The notes below the pieces were generated by a model. The model saw nothing but the letters and a program-made list of their open reading frames with translations, did no database searches and was not told the DNA's origin. This document shows positions 35,126 to 44,583 of a DNA stretch of 64,000 nt, in pieces (within the stretch, counting starts at the first letter, position 1; the number at the start of each line of letters is the position of its first letter). The stretch comes from Haliotis asinina (lineage: Eukaryota > Mollusca > Gastropoda > Lepetellida > Haliotidae). The DNA is taken from assembly GCF_037392515.1 (NCBI RefSeq), contig NC_090295.1:13907001-13971000 (forward strand), read 5' to 3'. The translations under genes were made by a program, and so were the position numbers.

Positions 35126-35377
35126 CAGCAACGTTTTTAGCACTTTATTTTGGAAACGGATTTTTTGACCAAATGCCTTCACTTTACGTTTTAATGACCA
35201 TCCTATTTATATCATCACTTAAACTGACAAATGAGGGTCCCCTGCCATTTCCTCCTACGGCTTTTACCTACTTTGTGGTATAATATCACTATCCACAAGT
35301 GTTTTGGTGTTCGCTATGAGTGAAAGGAATATATGGCATGGTAGAACTTTTCATCAAAATGTCCTGGTCGTTGGTAG

Positions 35378-35450
35378 GTCCCTGTAGCGCAGGGGATAGC
35401 GCGCTGGACTTCTAATCCAGAGGCCGTGGGTTCGAATCCCACCAGGGATG
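35378..35450 (+). tRNA. tRNA-Arg(UCU)
   Basis: Copy 109. Majority sequence; spacer Ym follows. Confidence 0.96.
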
Positions 35451-35702
35451 CAGCAACGTTTTTAGCACTTTATTTTGGAAACGGATTTTTTGACCAAATG
35501 CCTTCACTTTACGTTTTAATGACCATCCTCTTTATGTCATCACTTAAACTGACAAATGATGGTCCCCTGCCATTTCCTCCTACGGCCTCTACCTACATTG
35601 TGGTATAATATCACTATCCACAAGTGTTTTGGTGTTCACTATGAGTGAAAGGAATATATGGCATGGTAGAACGTTTCATCAAAATGTCCTGGTCGTTGGT
35701 AG

Positions 35703-35775
35703 GTCCCTGTAGCGCAGGGGATAGCGCGCTGGACTTCTAATCCAGAGGCCGTGGGTTCGAATCCCACCAGGGATG
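35703..35775 (+). tRNA. tRNA-Arg(UCU)
   Basis: Copy 110. Majority sequence; spacer L follows. Confidence 0.96.
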
Positions 35776-36027
35776 CAGCAACGTTTTTAGCACTTTATTT
35801 TGGAAACGGATTTTTTGACCAAATGCCTTCACTTTGTGTTTTAATGACCATCCTCTTTATATCATCACTGACACTGACAAATGATGGTCCCCTGCCATTT
35901 CCTCCTACGGCCTTTACCTACTTTGTGGTATAATATCACTATCCACAAGTGTTTTGGTGTTCGCTATGAGTGACAGGAATATATGGCATGGTAGAACGTT
36001 TCATCAAAATGTCCTGGTCGTTGGTAG

Positions 36028-36100
36028 GTCCCTGTAGCGCAGGGGATAGCGCGCTGGACTTCTAATCCAGAGGCCGTGGGTTCGAATCCCACCAGGGATG
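36028..36100 (+). tRNA. tRNA-Arg(UCU)
   Basis: Copy 111. Majority sequence; spacer Yp with the rare ACGTTTCAA follows. Confidence 0.96.
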
Positions 36101-36352
36101 CACCAACGTTTTTAGCACTTTATTTTGGAAACGGATTTTTTGACCAAATGCCTTCACTTTACGTTTCAATGACCATCCTCTTTATATCATCACTTAAACT
36201 GACAAATGAGGGTCCCCTGCCATTTCCTCCTACGGCTTTTACCTACTTTGTGGTATAATATCACTATCCACAAGTGTTTTGGTGTTCGCTATGAGTGAAA
36301 GGAATATATGGCATGGTAGAACGTTTCATCAAAATGTCCTGGTCGTTGGTAG

Positions 36353-36425
36353 GTCCCTGTAGCGCAGGGGATAGCGCGCTGGACTTCTAATCCAGAGGCC
36401 GTGGGTTCGAATCCCACCAGGGATG
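36353..36425 (+). tRNA. tRNA-Arg(UCU)
   Basis: Copy 112. Majority sequence; spacer Ym with the rare CCATGCCATT follows. Confidence 0.96.
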
Positions 36426-36677
36426 CAGCAACGTTTTTAGCACTTTATTTTGGAAACGGATTTTTTGACAAAATGCCTTCACTTTACGTTTTAATGACCA
36501 TCCTCTTTATGTCATCACTTAAACTGACAAATGATGGTCCCATGCCATTTCCTCCTACGGCCTCTACCTACATTGTGGTATAATATCACTATCCACAAGT
36601 GTTTTGGTGTTCGCTATGAGTGACAGGAATATATGGCATGGTAGAACTTTTCATCAAAATGTCCTAGTCGTTGGTAG

Positions 36678-36750
36678 GTCCCTGTAGCGCAGGGGATAGC
36701 GCGCTGGACTCCTAATCCAGAGGCCGTGGGTTCGAATCCCACCAGGGATG
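36678..36750 (+). tRNA. tRNA-Arg(CCU), otherwise majority
   Basis: Copy 113. The only copy differing from the UCU majority by U34 to C alone: C25 and G29 are both unchanged. Spacer F follows. Confidence 0.95.
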
Positions 36751-37002
36751 CAGCAACGTTTTTAGCACTTTATTTTGGAAACGGATTTTTTGACCAAATG
36801 CCTTCACTTTGTGTTTTAATGACCATCCTCTTTATATCATCACTGACACTGACAAATGATGGTCCCCTGCCATTTCCTCCTACGGCTTTTACCTACTTTC
36901 TGCTATAATATCAGTATCCATAAGTGTTTTGGTGTTCGCTATGAGTGAAAGGAATATATGGCATGGTAGAACTTTTCATCAAAATGTCCTAGTCGTTGGT
37001 AG

Positions 37003-37075
37003 GTCCCTGTAGCGCAGGGGATAGCGTGCTGGACTCCTAATCCAGAGGCCGTGGGTTCGAATCCCACCAGGGATG
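37003..37075 (+). tRNA. tRNA-Arg(CCU), paired anticodon stem
   Basis: Copy 114. G10-U25, CCU; spacer Y follows. Confidence 0.93.
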
Positions 37076-37327
37076 CAGCAACGTTTTTAGCACTTTATTT
37101 TGGAAACGGATTTTTTGACCAAATGCCTTCACTTTACGTTTTAATGACCATCCTATTTATATCATCACTTAAACTGACAAATGAGGGTCCCCTGCCATTT
37201 CCTCCTACGGCTTTTACCTACTTTGTGGTATAATATCACTATCCACAAGTGTTTTGGTGTTCACTATGAGTGAAAGGAATATATGGCATGGTAGAACGTT
37301 TCATCAAAATGTCCTGGTCGTTGGTAG

Positions 37328-37400
37328 GTCCCTGTAGCGCAGGGTATAGCGCGCTGGACTTCTAATCCAGAGGCCGTGGGTTCGAATCCCACCAGGGATG
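37328..37400 (+). tRNA. tRNA-Arg(UCU), D-loop variant
   Basis: Copy 115. D loop AGGGTATA; spacer F follows. Confidence 0.94.
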
Positions 37401-37652
37401 CAGCAACGTTTTTAGCACTTTATTTTGGAAACGGATTTTTTGACCAAATGCCTTCACTTTACGTTTTAATGACCATCCTATTTATATCATCACTGACACT
37501 GACAAATGATGGTCCTCTGCCATTTCCTCCTACGGCTTTTACCTACTTTCTGCTATAATATCAGTATCCATAAGTGTTTTGGTGTTCGCTATGAGTGACA
37601 GGAATATATGGCATGGTAGAACTTTTCATCAAAATGTCCTAGTCGTTGGTAG

Positions 37653-37725
37653 GTCCCTGTAGCGCAGGGGATAGCGCGCTCGACTCCTAATCCAGAGGCC
37701 GTGGGTTCGAATCCCACCAGGGATG
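37653..37725 (+). tRNA. tRNA-Arg(CCU), C29-C41 mismatch
   Basis: Copy 116. CCU, C29 facing C41; spacer F follows. Confidence 0.88.
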
Positions 37726-37977
37726 CAGCAACGTTTTTAGCACTTTATTTTGGAAACGGATTTTTTGACCAAATGCCTTCACTTTGTGTTTTAATGACCA
37801 TCCTCTTTATATCATCACTGACACTGACAAATGATGGTCCCCTGCCATTTCCTCCTACGGCTTTTACCTACTTTCTGCTATAATATCAGTATCCATAAGT
37901 GTTTTGGTGTTCGCTATGAGTGACAGGAATATATGGCATGGTAGAACTTTTCATCAAAATGTCCTAGTCGTTGGTAG

Positions 37978-38050
37978 GTCCCTGTAGCGCAGGGGATAGC
38001 GTGCTGGACTTCTAATCCAGAGGCCGTGGGTTCGAATCCCACCAGGGATG
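37978..38050 (+). tRNA. tRNA-Arg(UCU), D-stem G10-U25
   Basis: Copy 117. UCU with G10-U25, shared only with copy 45, its counterpart in the distant block. Spacer L follows. Confidence 0.93.
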
Positions 38051-38302
38051 CAGCAACGTTTTTAGCACTTTATTTTGGAAACGGATTTTTTGACCAAATG
38101 CCTTCACTTTGTGTTTTAATGACCATCCTCTTTATATCATCACTGACACTGACAAATGATGGTCCCCTGCCATTTCCTCCTACGGCCTTTACCTACTTTG
38201 TGGTATAATATCACTATCCACAAGTGTTTTGGTGTTCACTTTGAGTGAAAGGAATATATGGCATGGTAGAACGTTTCATCAAAATGTCCTGGTCGTTGGT
38301 AG

Positions 38303-38375
38303 GTCCCTGTAGCGCAGGGGATAGCGCGCTGGACTTCTAATCCAGAGGCCGTGGGTTCGAATCCCACCAGGGATG
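38303..38375 (+). tRNA. tRNA-Arg(UCU)
   Basis: Copy 118. Majority sequence; spacer Ap with the rare TTTCATGACC follows, as after copy 46. Confidence 0.96.
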
Positions 38376-38627
38376 CACCAACGTTTTTAGCACTTTATTT
38401 TGGAAACGGATTTTTTGACCAAATGCCTTCACTTTGTGCTTTCATGACCATCCTCTTTATATCATCACTGACACTGACAAATGAGGGTCCTCTGCCATTT
38501 CCTCCTACGGCCTCTACCTACTTTGTGGTATAGTATCACTATCCACAAGTGTTTTGGTGTTCGCTATGAGTGACAGGAATATATGGCATGGTAGAACGTT
38601 TCATCAAAATGTCCTGGTCGTTGGTAG

Positions 38628-38700
38628 GTCCCTGTAGCGCAGGGTATAGCGCGCTGGACTTCTAATCCAGAGGCCGTGGGTTCGAATCCCACCAGGGATG
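38628..38700 (+). tRNA. tRNA-Arg(UCU), D-loop variant
   Basis: Copy 119. D loop AGGGTATA; spacer F follows. Confidence 0.94.
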
Positions 38701-38952
38701 CAGCAACGTTTTTAGCACTTTATTTTGGAAACAGATTTTTTGACCAAATGCCTTCACTTTACGTTTTAATGACCATCCTATTTATATCATCACTGACACT
38801 GACAAATGATGGTCCCCTGCCATTTCCTCCTACGGCTTTTACCTACTTTCTGCTATAATATCAGTGTCCATAAGTGTTTTGGTGTTCGCTATGAGTGACA
38901 GGAATATATGGCATGGTAGAACTTTTCATCAAAATGTCCTAGTCGTTGGTAC

Positions 38953-39025
38953 GTCCCTGTAGCGCAGGGGATAGCGCGCTCGACTCCTAATCCAGAGGCC
39001 GTGGGTTCGAATCCCACCAGGGATG
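38953..39025 (+). tRNA. tRNA-Arg(CCU), C29-C41 mismatch
   Basis: Copy 120. CCU, C29 facing C41. The base before the tRNA is C instead of G; spacer Fp follows. Confidence 0.88.
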
Positions 39026-39277
39026 CACCAACGTTTTTAGCACTTTATTTTGGAAACGGATTTTTTGACCAAATGCCTTCACTTTGTGTTTTAATGACCA
39101 TCCTCTTTATATCATCACTGACACTGACAAATGATGGTCCCCTGCCATTTCCTCCTACGGCTTTTACCTACTTTCTGCTATAATATCAGTATCCATAAGT
39201 GTTTTGGTGTTCGCTATGAGTGACAGGAATATATGGCATGGTAGAACGTTTCATCAAAATGTCCTGGTCGTTGGTAG

Positions 39278-39350
39278 GTCCCTGTAGCGCAGGGGATAGC
39301 GTGCTGGACTCCTAATCCAGAGGCCGTGGGTTCGAATCCCACCAGGGATG
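39278..39350 (+). tRNA. tRNA-Arg(CCU), paired anticodon stem
   Basis: Copy 121. G10-U25, CCU; spacer L follows. Confidence 0.93.
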
Positions 39351-39602
39351 CAGCAACGTTTTTAGCACTTTATTTTGGAAACGGATTTTTTGACCAAATG
39401 CCTTCACTTTGTGTTTTAATGACCATCCTCTTTATATCATCACTGACACTGACAAATGATGGTCCCCTGCCATTTCCTCCTACGGCCTTTACCTACTTTG
39501 TGGTATAATATCACTATCCACAAGTGTTTTGGTGATCACTTTGAGTGAAAGGAATATATGGCATGGTAGAACGTTTCATCAAAATGTCCTGGTCGTTGGT
39601 AG

Positions 39603-39675
39603 GTCCCTGTAGCGCAGGGGATAGCGCGCTGGACTTCTAATCCAGAGGCCGTGGGTTCGAATCCCACCAGGGATG
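39603..39675 (+). tRNA. tRNA-Arg(UCU)
   Basis: Copy 122. Majority sequence; spacer A follows. Confidence 0.96.
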
Positions 39676-39927
39676 CAGCAACGTTTTTAGCACTTTATTT
39701 TGGAAACGGATTTTTTGACCAAATGCCTTCACTTTGTGCTTTAATGACCATCCTATTTATATCATCACTGACACTGACAAATGATGGTCCCCTGCCATTT
39801 CCTCCTACGGCCTTTACCTACTTTGTGGTATAATATCACTATCCACAAGTGTTTTGGTGTTCACTTTGAGTGAAAGGAATATATGGCATGGTAGAACGTT
39901 TCATCAAAATGTCCTGGTCGTTGGTAG

Positions 39928-40000
39928 GTCCCTGTAGCGCAGGGGATAGCGCGCTGGACTTCTAATCCAGAGGCCGTGGGTTCGAATCCCACCAGGGATG
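39928..40000 (+). tRNA. tRNA-Arg(UCU)
   Basis: Copy 123. Majority sequence; spacer Ap follows. Confidence 0.96.
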
Positions 40001-40252
40001 CACCAACGTTTTTAGCACTTTATTTTGGAAACGGATTTTTTGACCAAATGCCTTCACTTTGTGCTTTAATGACCATCCTCTTTATATCATCACTGACACT
40101 GACAAATGAGGGTCCCCTGCCATTTCCTCCTACGGCCTTTACCTACTTTGTGGTATAGTATCACTATCCACAAGTGTTTTGGTGTTCGCTATGAGTGACA
40201 GGAATATATGGCATGGTAGAACGTTTCATCAAAATGTCCTGGTCGTTGGTAG

Positions 40253-40325
40253 GTCCCTGTAGCGCAGGGTATAGCGCGCTGGACTTCTAATCCAGAGGCC
40301 GTGGGTTCGAATCCCACCAGGGATG
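40253..40325 (+). tRNA. tRNA-Arg(UCU), D-loop variant
   Basis: Copy 124. D loop AGGGTATA; spacer F follows. Confidence 0.94.
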
Positions 40326-40577
40326 CAGCAACGTTTTTAGCACTTTATTTTGGAAACGGATTTTTTGACCAAATGCCTTCACTTTGTGTTTTAATGACCA
40401 TCCTCTTTATATCATCACTGACACTGACAAATGATGGTCCCCTGCCATTTCCTCCTACGGCTTTTACCTACTTTCTGCTATAATATCAGTATCCATAAGT
40501 GTTTTGGTGTTCGCTATGAGTGACAGGAATATATGGCATGGTAGAACTTTTCATCAAAATGTCCTAGTCGTTGGTAG

Positions 40578-40650
40578 GTCCCTGTAGCGCAGGGGATAGC
40601 GCGCTCGACTCCTAATCCAGAGGCCGTGGGTTCGAATCCCACCAGGGATG
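40578..40650 (+). tRNA. tRNA-Arg(CCU), C29-C41 mismatch
   Basis: Copy 125. CCU, C29 facing C41; spacer T follows. Last CCU copy. Confidence 0.88.
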
Positions 40651-40902
40651 CAGCAACGTTTTTAGCACTTTATTTTGGAAACGGATTTTTTGACCAAATG
40701 CCTTCACTTTGTGTTTTAATGACCATCCTCTTTATATCATCACTGACACTGACAAATGATGGTACCCTGCCATTTCCTCCTACGGCCTTTACCTACTTTG
40801 TGGTATAATATCACTATCCACAAGTGTTTTGGTGTTCACTTTGAGTGAAAGGAATATATGGCATGGTAGAACGTTTCATCAAAATGTCCTGGTCGTTGGT
40901 AG

Positions 40903-40975
40903 GTCCCTGTAGCGCAGGGGATAGCGCGCTGGACTTCTAATCCAGAGGCCGTGGGTTCGAATCCCACCAGGGATG
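40903..40975 (+). tRNA. tRNA-Arg(UCU)
   Basis: Copy 126. Majority sequence; the following spacer (Ap) carries the array's only indel, two extra T. Confidence 0.96.
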
Positions 40976-41229
40976 CACCAACGTTTTTAGCACTTTATTT
41001 TTTGGAAACGGATTTTTTGACCAAATGCCTTCACTTTGTGCTTTAATGACCATCCTCTTTATATCATCACTGACACTGACAAATGAGGGTCCTCTGCCAT
41101 TTCCTCCTACGGCCTTTACCTACATTGTGGTATAATATCACTATCCACAAGTGTTTTGGTGTTCGCTATGAGTGACAGGAATATATGGCATGGTAGAACG
41201 TTTCATCAAAATGTCCTGGTCGTTGGTAG

Positions 41230-41302
41230 GTCCCTGTAGCGCAGGGGATAGCGCGCTGGACTTCTAATCCAGAGGCCGTGGGTTCGAATCCCACCAGGGA
41301 TG
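41230..41302 (+). tRNA. tRNA-Arg(UCU), last complete copy
   Basis: Copy 127. Majority sequence; the following L-type spacer stops after about 150 bp at a deletion. Confidence 0.96.
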
Positions 41303-41451
41303 CAGCAACGTTTTTAGCACTTTATTTTGGAAACGGATTTTTTGACCAAATGCCTTCACTTTGTGTTTTAATGACCATCCTATTTATATCATCACTGACA
41401 CTGACAAATGAGGGTCCCCTGCCATTTCCTCCTACGGCCTTTACCTACTTA

Positions 41452-41507
41452 CATAGCGCTCTGGACTTCTAATCCATAGGCCGTGGGTTCGAATCCCACC
41501 AGGGATG
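41452..41507 (+). pseudogene. 5'-truncated tRNA-Arg(UCU) at the array edge
   Basis: A deletion joins mid-spacer sequence (CTTTACCTACTT) directly to the D loop of the next tRNA, removing the acceptor 5' strand and half of the D arm. What remains is GCGC, base 26, CTGGA, loop CTTCTAA, TCCAT (G43 to U mismatch), variable loop, intact T arm and the 3' acceptor strand. With no A box and no acceptor pairing it should be inactive. Confidence 0.92.
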
Positions 41508-41514
41508 CTTCTGA

Positions 41515-41940
41515 TCATGTGATGGAAATGTCCTGGCCGCATGTAGGTCCCGGGTATATTATGACGTAAAGTCAGGATGACGTAACCAATAAGCGGCTCT
41601 AGATGCTACCATGTGAACTAGCTGAAACGGACAGTTGATGACACTTAACTGCTGTACCCGATGTAAATGCGTGCAGACAGTTAGACCCTTTGGTTTACAT
41701 TTTTGTTTACAATGTCGATAAGCATCATGTGTTGGCCGATTTCCGAGTGTTGTTGAGTATTTGAAGCATGAGAATATTTCATTTGAAACCATCGTGTTTA
41801 TATCATCGCTGACAGTGACAGATGAGGGTGCCCTATCAATTTCTCCTACGGCGTTTGCCTAGTTCCTAATATAATATCACTATCCACCAGTGTTTTGTAG
41901 CTTGCTTAAAATTGCCCTTGTCGTTGGCAGGTCCCTATAG
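41515..41940 (+). repeat. Diverged relics of the array unit
   Basis: 41515-41552 resembles the 38 bp just before a tRNA (ATGTCCTGGCCG, then GTAGGTCCC). 41788-41940 resembles the second half of a spacer through the tRNA start: ATATCATCGCTGAC, TCTCCTACGGCGTTTGCCTA, TATAATATCACTATCCAC, then GTCGTTGGCAGGTCCCTATAG, where similarity stops. The sequence between them (about 41553-41787) is unrelated to the unit as far as I can see. These look like older units left behind at the edge of a homogenising array. Confidence 0.75.
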
Positions 41941-42802
41941 TGTTGTGCTGCTTGTTATGAGTGAAATGGATATCTCGCATGATGAATCTTGTGGTCTTAT
42001 TTGTAAAACTCTTGAAAACGACCATCCTTGTTATGTCATCAGATTGAATATAGGCCCTGAACATGTCGTCCATTGTGTGGATTGTCTTTCTGAATGGACC
42101 TGGAACTCAGGTATCCTGGACTATCTTCGGTTCTGTGCCAGCTACGATGAAAGGTATTGATAAACAGTATAAAAAGTACTGTTTAAGTCTATCTATTTTG
42201 CTGATCAAATATTTTATAGAGAAACTAAATTTCAATATTTTTCAGTTTGATATTGGGGTTAGTTTTCTTGGAATTCTAATTGATGATATAGCAATTTTAC
42301 TTGCATTGCACTTCAAGAAACGTCTATGCATTCTGATATTAAGTAGTTAGTTTAAAATATGTAGTGCCTCTTTCACGTTCCCACGTAACAAAGTTGTATC
42401 ATCTTTAAGGAGTATTGTTTCCATGGAAGATTGCGCCTGTGAACAGAGTTGTTTAGTTATACTGAGTAAAAAATAAACTTCACATTCTTTCTTCAGGGCA
42501 CTATAAAAGAATAAGATATGGTAATGTTACCATGGCCGTTCTGACTTGTCGGGGGTGATGTAAGCTCTGGTTGCATACTCGCTTGGTCCGTCCGGGCTGC
42601 TACATCTAGGAATGAGTGGTCTGACGACCGGTACTCCTAACTAACACATAGCATTCATGTACTGGTCCTCTGGCATACCAGGAATCACTCAATTCAAGGT
42701 TCTATACTCACATAGGTTTACTCGATCCTTTTCTTCATTACACAATATCGTGGCCTGGACAGGATGGAGCAAGGTATGTCCCAACTTTGGAAATGTACAA
42801 TC
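41941..42802. other. Intergenic, nothing recognised
   Basis: Short overlapping open frames here (up to 95 codons at 42063-42350) have no recognisable motif, and I see no RNA gene or clear repeat. Confidence 0.5.
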
Positions 42803-43081
42803 CTAGAGTTCGAACGTTCTGCCAAATCTGTCACATGTGTCACAATCAGTTCCATTAGCTCTGAGGTTCCACGGATGACCACAGAAAGCACCCACACTAT
42901 GCAACATCACCCCACCCCCGTCCGCGAATGCGTGGGTAAACCTGGATTCATCACTAAAGACGACTCGATTCCAATCTCTCTGGGTCCATCGGAGGTGACA
43001 TATGTGACATTGGGCAAACAACAGACGTTGACGTATCCCATTTCGGATACACAGATGTATCATCAGAGAAAGATCATTCAT
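42803..43081 (-). pseudogene. Tc1/mariner-type transposase fragment
   Basis: The minus-strand frame reads HLRWTQRDWNRVVFSDESRF followed by FADG, the block around the first catalytic Asp of Tc1-like transposases (W..V.F.DESRF). A later stretch, GAFCGHPWN, resembles the following MVWGAFCG-type segment but after an altered stretch, so the copy is damaged. There is no helix-turn-helix part, no second Asp or Glu region and no visible terminal repeats, so this is an internal fragment. Its sequence differs from the element at 61370-62653, so it is another lineage. Confidence 0.75.
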
Positions 43082-43211
43082 TATTTTTAGAAAATTTTGT
43101 GAAGTTTCTATTTGTTTGACTCAGTATAGTAGATCATAAATATAGAGCGAAAAGAGACATGGCGTTCGGCCAATACCATAAAGAAATACTTGAAACTTAA
43201 AGTCAACATGC

Positions 43212-43275
43212 CTCAGTGAGTGAGTGAGCGAGTGGAGTCTTTCGTTACTTTTAGCAATATTCCAGCAATATCACC
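43212..43275 (+). repeat. Degenerate abalone-like dispersed repeat
   Basis: CAGTGAGTGAGTGAGCGAG leads into TTTAGCAATATTCCAGCAATAT. This matches the start of a repeat family (GTGAGTGAGT, then CAGCAATATTCCAGCTATAT) that I associate with abalone genomes; two better copies lie at 45216-45400 and 45492-45700. Confidence 0.6.
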
Positions 43276-44410
43276 TTTCTACGTTTCTACGTTGATGGCG
43301 ATGGTAGCAAAGGGCTCGAATGTTCAGGAATCAGTGACTTTGTATATAAAGGCTGGTTGTCTTGTTGATGACACGATTAACCGGAGTATATTAAACTGCC
43401 TACTTTCGTCAACGCTTGACATACATAACCGTTGCCTGACTGCTCGCGGTGGTACATTCATAGCTGTTTCTCACTCTCTATCCAAGACATTGGTGAGCTG
43501 ATATTGTATTTGTGACCCATTACGTTAGATCTGACTCAGTTGCATTGTACATGAACCCTCTGTTGTGAATCTTTTTATCTTGCCTTTGGTTTTGCTCAAT
43601 ACAACATAAGTGAAAATTTTAGACTTGTCTGTGTTATATTTTGCGGGTTCAGATGGGATTTTGTACACCTTTTGTCACGGCAATTTTTAACCGTAACAAA
43701 AATTTCGGAACATCGAAAATAGGTTTCACACACTCTACTCATGTAGAGGAACACCCGGTGTTCAGCGTGACGAGCGACTTATCACACTGCCATCCACCCC
43801 TCCCATAATCGCGTGTACAGAACAGAACTTGTCCTTGATGAATATTTGACATATATCCCTTTCTCCATGGCTCTTAAAGCCCTCCTGTTTACAGATTCCC
43901 GTCACCGTTTACCCATAGAAGTAGGCTAAAAGTAGGCCGTCTTGTTTACAGATTCTCGTCATCGTTTACCCGTAGATGTAGGCACAAAATTCCACCTGAA
44001 GAAATAATGTGTAACCTCTGCAACACATGCGATGTATTCGTTTTATGTTTCTCTGTCCTCTCTCCAACATCGAAAAATACACGCCAAATCATTATGTTAA
44101 AAACAAAAGGATTGAAATTGAACGAATTGTTTAACTATATATGTTCTGTATGTATATTCTGTAATACCATGAAAACTGTACAATCTTCCATGTAAGCCAT
44201 CCCGCCATACTACGTTCGTATGAGCGAGCGAATTGAAAACTTCTGTTCTGTTCTTTTTTGTCCTTGTATTCAGGCGAATGGTTCACGTGTATCCTTACAA
44301 ATAATGGATAATAAAATTACGCCAAGTATCTATGCATAGATAAAATAGAGTGAGTGCTTTTAAGTCGGAAGAGAACTCTCTTGGACATGTATGGTTTGAG
44401 CAGAGGTTAT
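43276..44410. other. Intergenic, nothing recognised except a 57-bp duplication
   Basis: 43884-43983 holds two tandem diverged copies of a 57-bp unit (TTTACAGATTC, CGTTTACCC, then GTAGGC in each). No coding sequence is recognised; the 93-codon frame at 43220-43501 starts inside the repeat above and has no motif. Confidence 0.45.
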
Positions 44411-44488
44411 CCAATCAAAACGTATGTCATATATATGGTAGGAGATCGGTATATCCGCCGTATACTGCCTGAGCAGCACTTATCAGTC
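44411..44488 (+). promoter_or_regulatory. Possible core promoter of the Toll-like receptor gene
   Basis: A CCAAT box (44411-44415), an AT-rich ATATATAT (44429-44436), TATATCC (44450-44456) and an initiator-like TCAGTC (44483-44488) lie in order 100-170 bp before the start codon, giving a 5' UTR of about 100 nt if the last is the start site. Each motif is short, so this is a weak inference. Confidence 0.25.
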
Positions 44489-44583
44489 AGCGAGACAGAA
44501 GCAGTGAAAACACAGCGCTGCAAAAGACTTTCCTCGGTGTCTTCCAAACTACGTCTTCGCGATCTCAACATTACGAGTTCATC

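Larger units (their letters stand above)
1..41507 (+). repeat. 325-bp tandem array of tRNA-Arg genes
   Basis: Head-to-tail array, exact period 325 bp for 126 consecutive units; one unit near the right end (from 40976) carries two extra T. It continues beyond the left edge. Copy n of the tRNA lies at 325n-47 to 325n+25 for n=1-126; copy 127 is at 41230-41302. Spacers differ by substitutions at roughly 29 recurrent sites and almost never by indels. Spacer types used in the entries below: Y = ACGTTTTAA with CACTTAAACTG; Ym = Y with ATGTCATCAC and ACATTGTGG; M = GTGTTTTAA with ATGTCATCACTGACAC; V = GTGTTGTAA; L = GTGTTTTAA with ATATCATCACTG and CTTTGTGGTA; F = ending CTTTCTGCTATAATATCAG; A = GTGCTTTAA or GTGCTTTCA; T = GGTACCCTG. 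A suffix p marks CACCAACG instead of CAGCAACG just after the tRNA. Low divergence among units implies recent homogenisation by unequal exchange or gene conversion. Confidence 0.98.

Noticed and set aside
1-41472. A 60-codon open frame starting GTG in every array unit (MGSNPTRDAATFLALYFG...)
   Set aside because: It starts inside the tRNA T arm at a GTG and its persistence only reflects near-identity of the units. Variable sites change amino acids freely, with no sign of codon-level constraint, and Pol III stops cut through it.
1-41507. CRISPR array, rDNA or 5S RNA array
   Set aside because: The whole 325-bp unit repeats, with no unique spacers, and the conserved core is a tRNA cloverleaf, not 5S or rRNA sequence.
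1-41507. Tandem SINE array
   Set aside because: A SINE would show a tRNA head fused to a body with a 3' tail and target duplications. Here the tRNA is complete, ends at its discriminator base and is followed by Pol III stops. A satellite origin remains possible and is stated as such.
41912-42350. Two overlapping frames of 82 and 95 codons
   Set aside because: The first begins inside a relic of the array unit; neither has a motif, splice support or similarity I recognise.
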